64,000 bases of DNA from Ciona intestinalis (lineage: Eukaryota > Chordata > Ascidiacea > Phlebobranchia > Cionidae), in contig NC_020176.2 in the NCBI RefSeq assembly GCF_000224145.3, forward strand, positions 2,298,740 through 2,362,739, in the 5' to 3' direction. The stretch's first letter is position 1. Each line of letters starts with the position of its first letter. The notes under the pieces were generated by a model. It was given only the letters and a program-made list of their open reading frames with translations, did not search any database and was not told the DNA's origin. Shown one piece after another: positions 35,557 to 64,000 of the stretch. Both the position numbers and the translations under genes were made by a program.

Positions 35557-35751
35557 ACTTGTGGTAAAATTTCACAAAATTTGTAATTTACAGTTATCGT
35601 TTTTCTAACGAATACTAAACGGTGTATTTCTCCAGGCAATTGCAGTGAGAACTTAACTTGCAAAAAATCGATTTGTAAAACGAGCAATATGTATATGAGA
35701 AGTAAAAGGAAAAAAACGCGATGGGTATAAAAAACGAAATTTTAAAATTAC

Positions 35752-35787
35752 CGACAGTTGATAAATAATCAGCGGCAGAGCGTCCAT
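35752..35787 (-). CDS. Possible first coding exon of PTK7 (unproven)
   Basis: An ATG at 35787 opens a short hydrophobic stretch, MDALPLIIYQLS, followed by a GTAATT donor. It would make a good signal-peptide start for the FILSGC sequence at 33211. However, its phase (0) does not fit the traced acceptor at 33212, which needs phase 1, so an extra small exon or another splice choice would be required. It lies only 140 bp beyond the LYST stop, so it may be LYST 3' UTR. Confidence 0.2.
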
Positions 35788-35927
35788 TGAAAAGTTGCCG
35801 GTCAACGGCAGAATGCTTGAACTAGTAAATAACTGAAAACAGATAAAGCCTGAGACCTATTTAAGCGAAACGCAAAAGTGTCTTTTTTGCGCCATTTTTT
35901 TTATCTCGCCATGCTTCACTGGGTTTG

Positions 35928-63640
<27,713 letters not shown>

Positions 63641-63662
63641 CTGTAAAGTATATATGCTATGT

Positions 63663-63849
63663 GGTAATATGGGGTAAGATGGGATACTTTTAGCACATTA
63701 TGTCAAATATCCTGTTTTAAACAACTACCAACGGTCTATGGGAGTTGCGAGAATACGGTTTTATAATTTTTTGAATGTTCTTTGTTTACTACCAAATGGG
63801 ACGAGAAAATAGAATAAAAAGGTGTTCCATCTTCCCCCACCCTACTATA
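63663..63849 (+). mobile_element. MITE family A copy with a family B-like left end
   Basis: Left end GGGGTAAGATGGGATACTTT; right end TTCCCCCACCCTACTATAC. Starts 22 bp upstream of LYST exon 63531-63640. Confidence 0.85.
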
Positions 63850-64000
63850 CCTAATTTACAAAGTAAACTATAAATTACGATAAATTGAAAACGGTTCGGT
63901 TATGAACAGAAAAATTTGTATTGTAGATTTAGATAAAAAAATTTATACACTATAAAAAAATAATTTAATTTTTTAAAATATTTTTATAATTTGAAAATTA

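Larger units (their letters stand above)
33212..35751. other. 5' intron or upstream region of PTK7
   Basis: Begins with a three-unit tandem duplication of the exon edge (33184-33500). Carries MITEs at 34499-34689, 34757-34955 and 35364-35556. The PTK7 start codon and promoter are expected here or just to the right. Confidence 0.5.

Overview
The window is animal nuclear DNA, almost certainly from a tunicate of the genus Ciona. It is AT-rich with small exons. It is packed with about 47 copies or pieces of a ~200-bp TA-flanked MITE (ends TATAGTAGGGTGGGGGAAGA) and about 19 pieces of a tRNA-headed composite SINE; both families match what is known of Ciona repeats. Three assembly gaps (373-915, 43385-43434, 46193-46242) and a single N at 43497 are present.

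All recognisable genes lie on the minus strand, so transcription runs right to left. (1) 1107-3959: a complete five-exon gene for a 183-residue secreted protein with a signal peptide and about three LDL-receptor class A modules. (2) 5702-33211: the Ciona orthologue of PTK7 (off-track/CCK4). Twenty-two exons encode seven Ig domains, one membrane span, a juxtamembrane segment and a pseudokinase with degenerate catalytic motifs; only the start-codon exon is unresolved. (3) 35928-63640 and beyond the right edge: the C-terminal ~2,600 residues of LYST (beige/Chediak-Higashi protein). These include a ConA-like lectin domain, a long helical region, a PH-like domain, the BEACH domain and the WD40 propeller to the stop codon. 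Exons were traced one by one by splice sites, reading phase and family similarity, and the phases agree at every junction except one LYST exon that seems to lack one base.

The genes need not act in one pathway: PTK7 is a planar-cell-polarity/Wnt co-receptor, LYST controls lysosome-related organelle size, and the LDLa protein is unassigned. What they share is repeat-driven introns. MITEs, SINEs, two hAT-type elements with 8-bp target duplications, and many minisatellites fill the introns, often up to the splice sites. Noteworthy structures are a 20-bp array carrying eight perfect TGACGTCA sites that forms nearly a whole PTK7 intron; tandem duplications that copied exon edges and splice sites into introns at four places; a LYST exon duplicated across an assembly gap; and MITEs nested inside older MITEs.
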